Positions 33,146 to 42,167 of a stretch of DNA of 64,000 bases are shown here, one piece after another (the first letter of the stretch is position 1; each line of letters starts with the position of its first letter). The stretch is taken from contig CATOSP010000001.1 in the NCBI GenBank assembly GCA_951812625.1, positions 264,065 to 328,064 of the forward strand. Direction: 5' to 3'. The notes under the pieces were generated by a model. That model ran no database searches. It saw only the letters and a list, made by a program, of their open reading frames with translations, and was not told where the DNA came from. This DNA is from an uncultured Dehalococcoidia bacterium (GTDB lineage Bacteria > Chloroflexota > Dehalococcoidia > Lucifugimonadales > UBA3495). Position numbers and translations under genes: made by a program.

Positions 33146-33927
33146 GCCAGAAACTCCAGGGCGATTCTTACGAACTCATCTGGCTTTTCCACCTGCGGGG
33201 AGTGGCCACACTCGTCGATTACCACCAGGTCCGACTGGGGAAGGGCCTGCTGGTAAAGCTCGCCGCATTCCAGGGGCACAAGCCGGTCCTCGCGGCCCCA
33301 GACGACGCGGGCGGGGATGTTGACCCTTCCCAGGAGTCCGGGCAGCCTCGGGTCGTACATGTAGGGCTTCCAGCAGAGTCGGACCGCCATCTCGCGGTTG
33401 CCCTCGGCGATTTCCGCCTGCTCCGGCGTGGGAGGCTGGCCGTAAATCTGGTCATATTCGGGGGCCTGCTTGGGGTCGTGGAAAATCAGGTCGTTGACCT
33501 GGGCCGGGCTGATGATGAAGATGTCGGCGATCTCCCCCTGCTCGGGCTTGATGCCCACCGCGCCGACCAGCATCAGCTTGCTGAAGGCGTGGCGGCAGGT
33601 TGCCGCGACCTCCGAGGCGATCCAGCCGCCCATCGAGAACCCTATGGCCCTTGCGCCCTCCAGCCCTTGCTCCTCCAGGAACCAGGTGTAGAAGGAGGCC
33701 ATGTCCGCGATGGTCTCCAGCCATTCGGGGCGTTCCGACTGGTGGTAGCCTGGATGGGATGGCACATAGACGGTGTAATGGTCGGCCAGCGCCTGAACGT
33801 AGCGCAGCCATCCGGTGTTTCCCCCGGCGCCGTGGAACAGCACCAGCGGATCGCCGGAGCCTCCGGTCAGCATGTGGACCTTCTGGCCCCCCACCTCGAC
33901 AATTTTTTCGGTGAACTCAGCGGCCAT
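33142..33927 (-). CDS. Alpha/beta hydrolase
   Basis: 261 residues from ATG 33927 with AAAGGAAG upstream. Oxyanion segment LVLFHGAGGNTG, nucleophile elbow IGFSMGGW (Ser about 95), acid in VWGREDRLVP, His in DECGHSPQVEKP. Typical hydrolase of esters, C-C bonds or lactones. It lies between two LLM oxidoreductases on the same strand and overlaps the downstream one, so it probably acts on an oxygenated product of them. Confidence 0.9.
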   Translation of the reverse strand: MAAEFTEKIVEVGGQKVHMLTGGSGDPLVLFHGAGGNTGWLRYVQALADHYTVYVPSHPGYHQSERPEWLETIADMASFYTWFLEEQGLEGARAIGFSMGGWIASEVAATCRHAFSKLMLVGAVGIKPEQGEIADIFIISPAQVNDLIFHDPKQAPEYDQIYGQPPTPEQAEIAEGNREMAVRLCWKPYMYDPRLPGLLGRVNIPARVVWGREDRLVPLECGELYQQALPQSDLVVIDECGHSPQVEKPDEFVRIALEFLA

Positions 33928-33978
33928 GTTTCTTCCTTTCGCAGGGTGGCTCAAGACTTCGAGCGACACCCACAACAT

Positions 33979-34000
33979 AGTTCCCGCGAAAACGGGTCCC
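33979..34000 (+). repeat. Dispersed repeat family B, degenerate copy 3
   Basis: TTCCCGCGAAAACGGGTCCC between the hydrolase and the second LLM gene; shares the CCCGCGAAA core. Confidence 0.4.
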
Positions 34001-34073
34001 TACTGTTTCGACTTTGGAATTGACCCAATGCCAGGGGAATGCACGAATGCCCGGCTGCGCCTCCAGGGACCCG

Positions 34074-35285
34074 CTAAGGCGCTTTCTGGAAGGGGTCAGT
34101 CAATTCCAGTTCCTCGCCTATCTCCCGGAGCGCGGGCAGCACTTCCTGTCCCATCAACTCCAGGCAGCGCATGGAGTCCTCGTGGCTGATGGAGCCGTCG
34201 TTGGTCCAGACGGCCAGGATGCCCGGACGCATCTGGGCCAGCACCTCCCGCAGCTTGCTGACAACGGTGTCGGGACTGCCGATGATCCAGCGGTTGGAAG
34301 CCAGGATATCGTCGTAGGCCGCGGTGTCCAGCCCGCCGACGCGGAAGGGATCGCTGCGTATCTGCTCGCGCAATCTCAGGAAGCGGGGATCGCGGCTGGC
34401 GCTCCCGTAGCCTACGGGGGATGCGTAGTCCCTGGGCAGCGGGACGCGGCCCACCCCGATGTTGCCCTCCATGTAACCGCGCCCGACCTCCTCTGCCTTC
34501 TCGTCGGTGTCCTGCACATGGATGCGCACTAGGTAGCCGAAATGCTCTGGCCCCGGCTCATAGCCGTGCTGCCGGGCGGTCTCGGCGTAAATCTCCATCA
34601 TGTCCTGGGTGCCCCGGTGGTCAGTCTCCAGGAAGAGGTATGGGTAGTGGCGCTCGGCGCACCAGACCAGGGTCTCGGGACTGCCGGTGCCGGGAATCCA
34701 GATGGGCGGGTGGGGCTTTTGCAGTGGCGTCTCGAACGGGTTGACCACCCGGAACTGGTAGTGCTTGCCCTCCCAGCGGAAGGGGCCGGGGGTGGTCCAG
34801 GTCTTGATGAGCAGGTCGTGGGCTTCCTCAAACCGCTCCCGGTTGAACAGTGGGTTGGTGTTGGTGGCCAGACTCTCGACGCCCGTGCCCCGGACGAAGC
34901 CGGATACCAGGCGGCCCCGTGAGATCATGTCGATCTCGGCCAGTTCCTCGGCCAGGCGGATGGGATTGTCGAAAATGGGCAGGGGGTTGCCGAGAAGGAC
35001 GATCTTGGGCTTCTTGGTGATTCGCGCCAGGATCGCGGCCTCCAGGTTCATGGTCGCGCCCAGGCAGGTGGGGGTGTTGTGATGCTCGTTGAGCATCAGG
35101 CCGTCGAAGCCCATCTCCTCCGAGTACTCGTACTCGTCCAGGTACATGTTGTACAGCTCGGAGCCGAGTTGGGGATCGAAGTGAGAGTTGGAAAAGGTGA
35201 GCCGCACTGCCTCATTGGGGCTGTTGAGAACGTCTTCCCGGGTATAGTTGACATAGGCCCTTTCGGTGAAGCGCATCAGAAACAT
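34074..35285 (-). CDS. LLM-class flavin-dependent oxidoreductase, paralogue
   Basis: 403 residues from ATG 35285 with GGGAGG upstream. Shares long stretches with the gene at 32015: GFDGLMLNEHHNTPTC, LGNPLPIFDNPIRLAEEL, TTPGPFRWEGKHYQF, PIWIPGTGSPETLVW. Differences concentrate in the last 120 residues, which shape the substrate pocket. First gene of the LLM-hydrolase-LLM block. Confidence 0.9.
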   Translation of the reverse strand: MFLMRFTERAYVNYTREDVLNSPNEAVRLTFSNSHFDPQLGSELYNMYLDEYEYSEEMGFDGLMLNEHHNTPTCLGATMNLEAAILARITKKPKIVLLGNPLPIFDNPIRLAEELAEIDMISRGRLVSGFVRGTGVESLATNTNPLFNRERFEEAHDLLIKTWTTPGPFRWEGKHYQFRVVNPFETPLQKPHPPIWIPGTGSPETLVWCAERHYPYLFLETDHRGTQDMMEIYAETARQHGYEPGPEHFGYLVRIHVQDTDEKAEEVGRGYMEGNIGVGRVPLPRDYASPVGYGSASRDPRFLRLREQIRSDPFRVGGLDTAAYDDILASNRWIIGSPDTVVSKLREVLAQMRPGILAVWTNDGSISHEDSMRCLELMGQEVLPALREIGEELELTDPFQKAP

Positions 35286-35434
35286 GGGCTGCCTCCCTTG
35301 CCGGTGGCTAGTGGGTGAGTGGTTGGTTGCGGGTGCCAGGTGGCAACCTGTTCGAGCCGCCTTCGCACGTTGGTAGGACTGTAGCGTATCCGCAATCAAA
35401 CGTCAAAACGCGAGAGTAGGGCCGACCGATGGTG

Positions 35435-35443
35435 TGCTATCAT
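35435..35443 (+). promoter_or_regulatory. Extended -10 promoter of the ATPase-TOPRIM pair
   Basis: TGCTATCAT about 38 bases before ATG 35482, a one-base variant of the recurrent TGCTATAAT. Confidence 0.5.
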
Positions 35444-35481
35444 CACAAGAGATATGCAATATCCGGCAATGAGCAGACGTT

Positions 35482-36588
35482 ATGCTTCAACCAACGAACG
35501 GGAATCTTCAACTTCCAGACCTGACGATCCAAGGCTTTCGAGGGATTAACGATCTCTCGATTTCCCGGTTAGGGCGTGTAACGCTGGTCGCCGGCAAAAA
35601 CGGCAGCGGCAAGACCACTCTACTTGAGGCAGTGCAGGTCTATGCTGCACGGGGGCGGTATGCAATTCTAAATCGTCTGCTACGCAGCCGGGAAGAAGTA
35701 CTGGAAGAAGCTGACGAAGATGGGGCTGTAAATTTGGTGACTGACTGGGCCGCCTTGTTCCACGGCCGCAGCATTCCGCCCAACGGAGGTCTTAACATAG
35801 GGCCTTGTGACAAGTCGCAACAAGTTCGAATACAAACTGTGGTCCCAGAAGCAGGGCAATATAGTCATCTAATCAATGGGCGTTATTTTCAAGACGCTCT
35901 CTGGATTAGGAGCGAATTTCTCGGCGACAGCATCGAGTTTCCCACGCTTCAGTCGAACCTCCAGAGACTCGTACGCGATAGACGGGAAGCCAATTTCCCT
36001 CCTGCGGTTGAATCCAACCTCCTGGGGCCAAGTCTAACAGGCAATGCAGAAATGGGGGGATTGTGGGACAGTGTAGCGCTCACCGATGATGAGGACTTAG
36101 CGGTCGCGGCACTACGTCTGATCACGAATGAAAGAGTAGAACGCGTCGCGGTGGTTGGGCAGGACAACCGAGGGACCCGCCTTAATCAGGGTAGGCGAGT
36201 TATGTTGAGAATAGCTGGAGAAAGCGTCCCCGTCCCCCTAAAGAGCCTTGGGGACGGGGCCACCCGATTCTTTGCACTGGCGTTGGCCCTCGCCAACAGC
36301 AGGAACGGGCTTTTGCTTATTGATGAAGCAGAGAACGGTATTCACCACTCGATGCAACGCGACCTCTGGAAGATGGTGTTGCAGACGGCAGTCAAGAATG
36401 ACGTGCAGGTATTCGCGGCCACGCATAGTTGGGACTGTGTGCGCGGCTTTGCTCAGGCGGCGATCGAATTGGAAGATATAGATGGAGCGTTGGTGCGGCT
36501 TGAGCGACATGGAGATAAGACCCGCGCCATAGAATATTCCGAGGAAGAATTGCAGGTCGTTGCCGAACAAGGCATTGAAGTCCGGTAG
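35482..36588 (+). CDS. ABC-type/OLD-like AAA ATPase of a two-gene system
   Basis: 368 residues. Walker A VAGKNGSGKTTLLEA (about residue 37), a signature-like SLGDGATRFFALALA (about 256), Walker B LLLIDEAENGIHH (about 280) and switch His in FAATHSWD (about 318). This is the SMC/ABC-class ATPase of OLD, RecF-like and defence proteins. Two bases after its stop a TOPRIM gene begins, so together they equal a split OLD nuclease. No partner methyltransferase. Expected to sense or load on DNA and drive the TOPRIM subunit. Confidence 0.88.
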   Translation: MLQPTNGNLQLPDLTIQGFRGINDLSISRLGRVTLVAGKNGSGKTTLLEAVQVYAARGRYAILNRLLRSREEVLEEADEDGAVNLVTDWAALFHGRSIPPNGGLNIGPCDKSQQVRIQTVVPEAGQYSHLINGRYFQDALWIRSEFLGDSIEFPTLQSNLQRLVRDRREANFPPAVESNLLGPSLTGNAEMGGLWDSVALTDDEDLAVAALRLITNERVERVAVVGQDNRGTRLNQGRRVMLRIAGESVPVPLKSLGDGATRFFALALALANSRNGLLLIDEAENGIHHSMQRDLWKMVLQTAVKNDVQVFAATHSWDCVRGFAQAAIELEDIDGALVRLERHGDKTRAIEYSEEELQVVAEQGIEVR

Positions 36589-36590
36589 CC

Positions 36591-37211
36591 GTGGCCTTCA
36601 CGTCACCAGGGACATGCGACCGTGTCCTCCTGGTTGAAGGGCCAGACGACCTGAATGTAGTCAGACACATCTGTAGACTGGATGCATCCGACTTTTCATT
36701 CGACATTGTTCCCAAAGATGGCTGGGAAAAACTCCGGGACTCCATCAGCGTCGAAATCAAGCGGCCAGGGCGACAAATTGTCGGCATTCTCGCAGACGCC
36801 GACGACATCCCGGCAGGTCGGTGGGACGCGATCAAAGACCGGCTCGACAGAGCGGGCATTCAAGTTGAGGGATCTTCTTTCCCCCACGGCCTCATAATCG
36901 ACCAGACTCCCAAGGTCGGAGTCTGGCTAATGCCGGACAACGAGAACCCCAGCGAACTTGAGGATTTCGTGATCGAGATGATCCCCGACGGAGACCCGGT
37001 ATGGCCGCGGTCCCAGTCATATATTGACGGGATTCCAGACGGACAACGCCCATTCACGGAAGGCAAAAGGCAACGAGCACAGTTGTATGCGTGGTTGGCA
37101 ACCAGGGAAGAACCGCGTCTGATGGGAGCAGCTATCGGGACCCATGACCTGGATATTGACGGGCCTCTCTGCCAAAGTTTCGTAGGCTGGCTCAAGCGAC
37201 TGTTCCTGTAG
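36591..37211 (+). CDS. TOPRIM-domain protein, partner of the ATPase
   Basis: 206 residues from GTG 36591, two bases after the ATPase stop, with no own ribosome-binding site (coupled). TOPRIM motifs: RVLLVEGPDDLNVV with the Glu, and VGILADADDIP with the DxD. Resembles DUF3226/DUF4435-type TOPRIM proteins. The rest is charged and ends in a short helix (SFVGWLKRLFL). Probable metal-dependent nuclease or nickase subunit; phage defence is the likeliest role. Confidence 0.82.
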   Translation: MAFTSPGTCDRVLLVEGPDDLNVVRHICRLDASDFSFDIVPKDGWEKLRDSISVEIKRPGRQIVGILADADDIPAGRWDAIKDRLDRAGIQVEGSSFPHGLIIDQTPKVGVWLMPDNENPSELEDFVIEMIPDGDPVWPRSQSYIDGIPDGQRPFTEGKRQRAQLYAWLATREEPRLMGAAIGTHDLDIDGPLCQSFVGWLKRLFL

Positions 37212-37264
37212 AAACGACCCCACCACCGGCGAACCACTGTCCGCGACCACCCGCAACAGGCCGC

Positions 37265-37270
37265 TATAAT
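37265..37270 (+). promoter_or_regulatory. -10 promoter element of serA
   Basis: TATAAT preceded by CCGC, about 75 bases ahead of the serA ATG. No clear -35. Confidence 0.5.
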
Positions 37271-37343
37271 ATAGGGAAGAGGCCGCAACTGTCCGCGCGG
37301 CAGAAGCGGACCCACATTATTGACGGGGGACCGGAATAACGTT

Positions 37344-38921
37344 ATGTCCAAAATTCTTGTATCAGACCCAATTGCGAAGGAAGGAATCGACCTGCTGGGC
37401 TCCAGGGCCCAGGTCGACGTCAAGCTCGGCATGAAGCCCGAGGAACTTCTGGATGTTATCGGCGGCTACGAGGCGCTGGTCGTGCGCAGCGAGACCAAGG
37501 CCACCAGGGAAGTCATCAAGGCGGGGAGTTCCCTGAAAGTCATCGCCCGCGCCGGCATTGGCGTGGACAACATCGACCTGACCGCCGCCACGGAAGCGGG
37601 CATCGCCGTGGTAAACGCCCCCACGGGCAATACGGTGGCGGCGGCGGAGCATACCCTGGCCCTGATGCTTTCCCTGGCCCGGAACATCCCCGACGCCCAC
37701 CACTCGGTCAAGGACGGCCAGTGGCGGCGCAGCGCCTTCATGGGCATCGAAGTGCGCAACAAGACCCTGGGCATCGCCGGACTGGGCCGGGTCGGGTCCG
37801 AAGTCGCCCGGCGCGCCCGCAGCTTCGGTATGAGGCTGGTCGGCTTCGACCCCTTCGTCTCCCCGGAGTACGCCCGGCAGTTGGGCGCGGAACTGATGAC
37901 ACTGGATGAGTTGCTAGCTGTTTCGGACTTCATCACATTGCACACTCCACTGACCGAGTCCACTAACAAGCTCATCGGCCCCTCCCAACTGGACAAGCTC
38001 AAGCCCGGTGCAAGGCTGATTAACGTTGCCCGTGGCGAGCTTGTGGACGAGGATGCCCTGCTGGAAGCATTGGACGCCGGGAAACTGGCCGGTGTTGCCC
38101 TGGATGTGTTCTCCCAGGAACCTCCGGTGGGCATCAAGCTGGTCGAGCATCCCAAGGTGGTGGCCACTCCCCACCTGGGGGCGTCCACCGAAGAGGCCCA
38201 GCGGGAGGTGGCCGTCGAGGCTGCGGAGCAGGTGCTGGCCGTGCTCAACGGTGAGCCGGCCCGCAATACCGTCAACGCGCCGTTCGTTGCCCCGGAAGTC
38301 CATGCCGTCCTTTCGCCCTACATGAACGCCGCATCGGTGACCGGGCGGCTGCTGACCCACCTGGCAGAAGGTCAGTTTATGGGCCTCACTATCCGGTACG
38401 AGGGGGAGATCGCCCGTCACGACTCCTCGATGCTCAAGTCGGCGGTGCTCGCGGGGCTGCTCGGCCCGATAACCGGCAACCACGTGAACCTGATCAACGC
38501 CCCGGTGGTGGCACGCGAGCGGGGCCTGAACGTGACCGAGCAGTACAACGAGGTCTCCGAGAACTATGCGGGAATCATTTCAGCCACGCTGGAGACCAGC
38601 GACGGCCCCCTTACCCTCGGCTGCACGACCATGCGCGACGAGGCCCACATAGTCAAGGTCAACGACTACTGGGTCGACATCGTGACGTCCGTTCCCTACA
38701 TGCTCTTCGTGGACAACGAGGACCAGCCGGGCAGCATAGGATCGGTGGGCACCATCACGGGCCGACACAACATCAACATCAGCTTCATGGAGGTGGGCCG
38801 TCTCCAGCTCCGGGGCCACGCCATGATGATCATCGGGCTGGACGACCCGGTCCCGTCGCCAGTTCTCGAGGAGATACGCGCCCTGTCCCACATCCGCAGC
38901 GCCCGGTTGGTAACGCTGTAG
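37344..38921 (+). CDS. serA: D-3-phosphoglycerate dehydrogenase
   Basis: 525 residues from ATG 37344, the length of the long (type I) enzymes. Substrate domain, then Rossmann NAD-binding GLGRVGSEVARRA (about 148), catalytic Arg in NVARGELVDEDAL, Glu nearby and His in TPHLGASTEEAQ. Then the intervening ASB domain and C-terminal ACT domain (DNEDQPGSIGSVGTIT). First step of phosphorylated serine synthesis; the ACT domain usually mediates serine feedback. Single gene. Confidence 0.95.
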   Translation: MSKILVSDPIAKEGIDLLGSRAQVDVKLGMKPEELLDVIGGYEALVVRSETKATREVIKAGSSLKVIARAGIGVDNIDLTAATEAGIAVVNAPTGNTVAAAEHTLALMLSLARNIPDAHHSVKDGQWRRSAFMGIEVRNKTLGIAGLGRVGSEVARRARSFGMRLVGFDPFVSPEYARQLGAELMTLDELLAVSDFITLHTPLTESTNKLIGPSQLDKLKPGARLINVARGELVDEDALLEALDAGKLAGVALDVFSQEPPVGIKLVEHPKVVATPHLGASTEEAQREVAVEAAEQVLAVLNGEPARNTVNAPFVAPEVHAVLSPYMNAASVTGRLLTHLAEGQFMGLTIRYEGEIARHDSSMLKSAVLAGLLGPITGNHVNLINAPVVARERGLNVTEQYNEVSENYAGIISATLETSDGPLTLGCTTMRDEAHIVKVNDYWVDIVTSVPYMLFVDNEDQPGSIGSVGTITGRHNINISFMEVGRLQLRGHAMMIIGLDDPVPSPVLEEIRALSHIRSARLVTL

Positions 38922-39016
38922 GAGAGTAAGTAAGGGGAATATTCGATACCCAATCCCTTTGGAGAAAAACACGGCGCTGGATGATTCATGGGTTGTGTAC
39001 CTGTATGCTGCCATAG

Positions 39017-39130
39017 GTATCGCCCAGGCATGAAATTCTGGAAGGCTGGATAGAACTCGGGCTCGAACTGGGACATCCGATCCCAGATATAAGGGTAACA
39101 GCGCCAATATCCAGGGAAGAAACCGTTTAG
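39017..39130 (+). pseudogene. hicB-like antitoxin remnant
   Basis: The frame HEILEGWIELGLELGHPIPD, ending EETV and TAG at 39128-39130, is a HicB C-terminus. A stop at 39014-39016 closes the frame upstream and no N-terminal HicB sequence is found nearby in any frame. The remnant stop overlaps the hicA GTG start by one base, the usual hicBA coupling. The antitoxin is therefore truncated or frameshifted. Confidence 0.65.
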
Positions 39131-39348
39131 TGCCCCGTCTCGGCCCTATCAGCATGAACGACCCGATAACCTTCCTGGGAACGCTTGGCTATGACGGTCC
39201 ACACTCCAGGCGCGGGCATCCATACATGATCCGTGGCCAGACTAGACTGACAATCCCGAATCCCCATCGGGGCGACATTGCAAGGAACCTACTTGCCAGA
39301 ATCCTGCGCCAGGCAGAAGTCAGTCGAGAAGACTGGGAAAACTTGTAA
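39130..39348 (+). CDS. hicA: HicA-like mRNA interferase toxin
   Basis: 72 residues from GTG 39130. Double-stranded-RNA-binding-like HicA fold: FLGTLGYDGPHSRRGHPYMI with the catalytic His near residue 30, then RLTIPNPHRGDIARNLLARI and LRQAEVSREDW. Length is right for HicA. With its antitoxin broken, it may be inactive, silenced or partnered elsewhere. Confidence 0.8.
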   Translation: MPRLGPISMNDPITFLGTLGYDGPHSRRGHPYMIRGQTRLTIPNPHRGDIARNLLARILRQAEVSREDWENL

Positions 39349-39413
39349 GAAAAACCTCGGAAATTATCTCTTTGTGTGCGCTATATGGGCCCACTAGTTT
39401 GAGAAGGTGAAAG

Positions 39414-39908
39414 ATGATGCTCCTAAAAGAGCGATGGGTAAGATTTGCTCGCCCGTATATGGGCGTAAAGAGGACCTTAGATCCACGGAAATGGGAATGG
39501 AGAGACAGAATATTAGTGGCAGGTGAACTTCTAGCCTTCGCAGCGGCGATTGCTGCTGTACCATCTGAGATTAACCAATGGAGCTACGCACCGTGGCTCA
39601 TCATCGGGGCAACTACCATAGGTACATCGGCTCTACTTTGGTACGCCTTTGATCTGATTTCCGTAGGAGAATCGCCATTAACCAATAAGTCGGTCAAAAA
39701 TATCAGGGCAGTAATTATTGCGATGCAAATGGAAAAGGAAGGTGTTGAATTTGACTGGGGCAACGCCCAAAAGAATAGCGGTATACCCATGGATATATCC
39801 CACTGGTCGAAACTCTCGGAAATCGACATAGATGGTATCGAAGTGGGCCAATCTATCAAGATAGCCATAGGAGATACGTTAATCGGCACGACGACCAGAC
39901 CGAACTGA
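39414..39908 (+). CDS. Membrane protein with C-terminal soluble domain, unknown
   Basis: 164 residues from ATG with AAGGTG upstream. Two membrane segments, about residues 34-52 (ILVAGELLAFAAAIAAV) and 58-80 (APWLIIGATTIGTSALLWYA). The following 80 residues are soluble (IRAVIIAMQMEKEGVEFDWG, IDGIEVGQSIKIAIGD). Codon use is more AT-rich than neighbours, hinting at acquisition. No family recognised. Confidence 0.6.
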   Translation: MMLLKERWVRFARPYMGVKRTLDPRKWEWRDRILVAGELLAFAAAIAAVPSEINQWSYAPWLIIGATTIGTSALLWYAFDLISVGESPLTNKSVKNIRAVIIAMQMEKEGVEFDWGNAQKNSGIPMDISHWSKLSEIDIDGIEVGQSIKIAIGDTLIGTTTRPN

Positions 39909-40045
39909 GTTACTTCGCTTAACGGAAAGAAAGACAAAATTCCCAAGACTGGCTCCCACTTGTTTCCCTTGCCAGATTCTAGTGCCTGCAATAGTATTAG
40001 CCCCAAACACCGAGGCTATCGGGCCATTAGACAGGAGGCTGGACC

Positions 40046-41095
40046 GTGAGCGACAAGATTGCGATTATGGGACCCGGCGCGGTGGGCAGCTACGTCGGAG
40101 CCTTCCTTGTCCGGGAGGGGTACGACATTACCTTCATAGATATGTGGCCGGAGCATGTTGAGACCATGCGGGCCAAGGGCCTGCGGGCCAGCGGCAGCCA
40201 GGGCGATTTCACCGTCCCGGTCAACGCCATGCACCTGACCGACGCCCAGGGCATCACCGAGATGTTCGACTTCGCCTTTATCACGGTGAAGTCCTACGAC
40301 ACCGAATGGGCCACCCATTTCATCAAGCGTTACGTGAAGCCTGAAGGCTTCTTCGTCTCGATACAGAACTGCTGGAACGACCCGACCGTCGGCGAGATAG
40401 TCGGGGCCGACCGGCAGCTTGGCTGCATCGCCTCCCACATCGAGGTAGCCCTCTGGGAGCCGGGCCACGCCAACCGGGGCGGCGAGCCGGGGCGCGACCA
40501 CGGGCATACCGTGTTCCGGGTCGGTGAGCAGAGCGGGCAGGTAACCGCCCGGTCGGAGAAGATTGCCGGTATACTGGACTGCATCGACGCAGCATACGCC
40601 ACCGACAACCTGTGGGGCGAGCGTTGGGCCAAGCTGTGCCAGAACTCGATGGGCAACGCCATCTCCGCAATGTCCGACATGGGGTCGCAGGACATGGCCC
40701 AGGACCCACGGTGCCGGGCGATCCGCATCCACCTGGCCAAGGAAGGCGCGCAGGTGGGGCTGGCCCATGGGCTGAACGTGGTGGACATGCAGGGCAAGCC
40801 AGCCAAACTCTGGGCGGAGGCCGACAAGGGCGACGTGTACGAGGAACTTGACGACTACATGAGCACCCGCGGCGGCAACACCAACTGGCTGGCGTCGATG
40901 GCCCAGGACGTGAAGAAGGGACGCCACTCCGAGATCGACTACATGAACGGCCTGATCTGCCGCAAGGGTCGGGAGGCGGGTGTTCTCACTCCCTTCAACG
41001 ACGCCATCGTCGACGCGATGCACGGCATCGACGACGGCTCCCTGAAGCCCGACCCCTCGGTGGTCGACCGGATCATGCGGGCTGTGGGCCGGTAG
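40046..41095 (+). CDS. Ketopantoate-reductase-family (PanE/ApbA) dehydrogenase
   Basis: 349 residues from GTG 40046 with AGGAGG upstream. Rossmann start IMGPGAVGSYVGAFL, then FAFITVKSYDTEWA with the catalytic Lys, and the C-domain WGERWAKLCQNSMGNAIS with the conserved Lys/Asn. About 40 residues longer than typical PanE, so it may be a paralogue acting on another 2-oxo acid rather than in pantothenate synthesis. Followed closely by the 157-residue hypothetical gene. Confidence 0.87.
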   Translation: MSDKIAIMGPGAVGSYVGAFLVREGYDITFIDMWPEHVETMRAKGLRASGSQGDFTVPVNAMHLTDAQGITEMFDFAFITVKSYDTEWATHFIKRYVKPEGFFVSIQNCWNDPTVGEIVGADRQLGCIASHIEVALWEPGHANRGGEPGRDHGHTVFRVGEQSGQVTARSEKIAGILDCIDAAYATDNLWGERWAKLCQNSMGNAISAMSDMGSQDMAQDPRCRAIRIHLAKEGAQVGLAHGLNVVDMQGKPAKLWAEADKGDVYEELDDYMSTRGGNTNWLASMAQDVKKGRHSEIDYMNGLICRKGREAGVLTPFNDAIVDAMHGIDDGSLKPDPSVVDRIMRAVGR

Positions 41096-41147
41096 CCGAC
41101 CAGCCCGCCTTTCCCGTTTCCCAATCCTGCCGTAGGGCGGTGGTCAG

Positions 41148-41621
41148 ATGTATATAAGACTGGAACCCGCCGATTTCTTCATGTACCGGGTCATCATGGT
41201 GTTCAACCTGGAAAACCCCGACGCCGAGGACCAGCAGGTACGGGACTACCTGACCGAGCATGAGCTTGAACCCAAGTACCAGCGGGTGGGCGAGTTCGAG
41301 GAGCGCCAGTGCGAGCTGATGCAGTTCGGCGGCTGCTACCTGGGCAACCGCCACCTGGACGCCATCGGCAAAATCCAGCGCACCCAGGTCGAGACCGAGC
41401 TGGTAATAGAGCAGATTGAAGTCCACCTGTCCGACGAGTCCGCCGGTGACCTGGGCCTGACCGATGAGCGGCGCAAGGCAACGGTGGCCGAGTTGGAGCC
41501 TATCTTCCACGAGGAGTCGGCCTTCTCCACCGCCGAGAACGGGGAACTGACGGCGAGCCTGGATGGCCCGGCAGTCCGCGAGGCCGCCCGGAAGCTGATC
41601 GCAGCTTCCGCAGGGGACTGA
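41148..41621 (+). CDS. Hypothetical protein
   Basis: 157 residues. MYRVIMVFNLENPDAEDQQV suggests a beta strand then helices; CELMQFGGCYLGNRHLDAIG and VETELVIEQIEVHLSDES follow. Acidic overall, no membrane segment. Could start at the internal Met at 41181. Fifty-two bases after the PanE-like gene. No recognisable family. Confidence 0.55.
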   Translation: MYIRLEPADFFMYRVIMVFNLENPDAEDQQVRDYLTEHELEPKYQRVGEFEERQCELMQFGGCYLGNRHLDAIGKIQRTQVETELVIEQIEVHLSDESAGDLGLTDERRKATVAELEPIFHEESAFSTAENGELTASLDGPAVREAARKLIAASAGD

Positions 41622-41717
41622 GTGTCTGCATCAGCCGCCCCCGGGGCGTGACGCCCTGGGGGCCGACAGTCGCCTCAACATATCTTCATGTCCGCAGCCG
41701 GTGCGGAGGTCTTGATA

Positions 41718-42134
41718 ATGACATTGGATGCTGCCGGCATCCAGGCAATTGCTGCCGTTGGCGCGTTGATGCTGGCCATGATAACCCTGATAGGCGGCTG
41801 GACCTATTGGCTGGTCCGGGACGCGGAACGCAACCTTCGGACGGAAATGAGTTTCCATCGTGAAGAATTGCGCCTCTACCGGGAAGAGATGGACCGCCTC
41901 CGGGAAGATATGGACCGCCTCCGGGAAGATATGCGACGGGAGATGGACCGCTTCCGGGAAGACATCCGTGAAGAGATGCAGCGAATGCGGGAAGAGATGC
42001 GCGAAGAGGCGGCACGCATCCGCGAAGATATGAGCCGAAATCATCGGGAAGTCCTCACCTTGCTGGAAGGCCATACCCACGACGCCGATGGCAATGCGGT
42101 GTTCCGGCGACTGCCAGACGCCGCCGACAGCTAA
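41718..42134 (+). CDS. Membrane-anchored coiled-coil protein
   Basis: 138 residues from ATG 41718 with GCGGAGG upstream. One membrane helix (about residues 6-34, AVGALMLAMITLIGGWTYWL) followed by about 65 residues of Arg/Glu heptads (YREEMDRLREDMDRLREDM and on). Short Gly/Asp-rich tail. Bitopic protein with a long rod; function unknown. Confidence 0.7.
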   Translation: MTLDAAGIQAIAAVGALMLAMITLIGGWTYWLVRDAERNLRTEMSFHREELRLYREEMDRLREDMDRLREDMRREMDRFREDIREEMQRMREEMREEAARIREDMSRNHREVLTLLEGHTHDADGNAVFRRLPDAADS

Positions 42135-42167
42135 AGACCCCGGCGGATACTGTGGAAGTTTGGGCCC

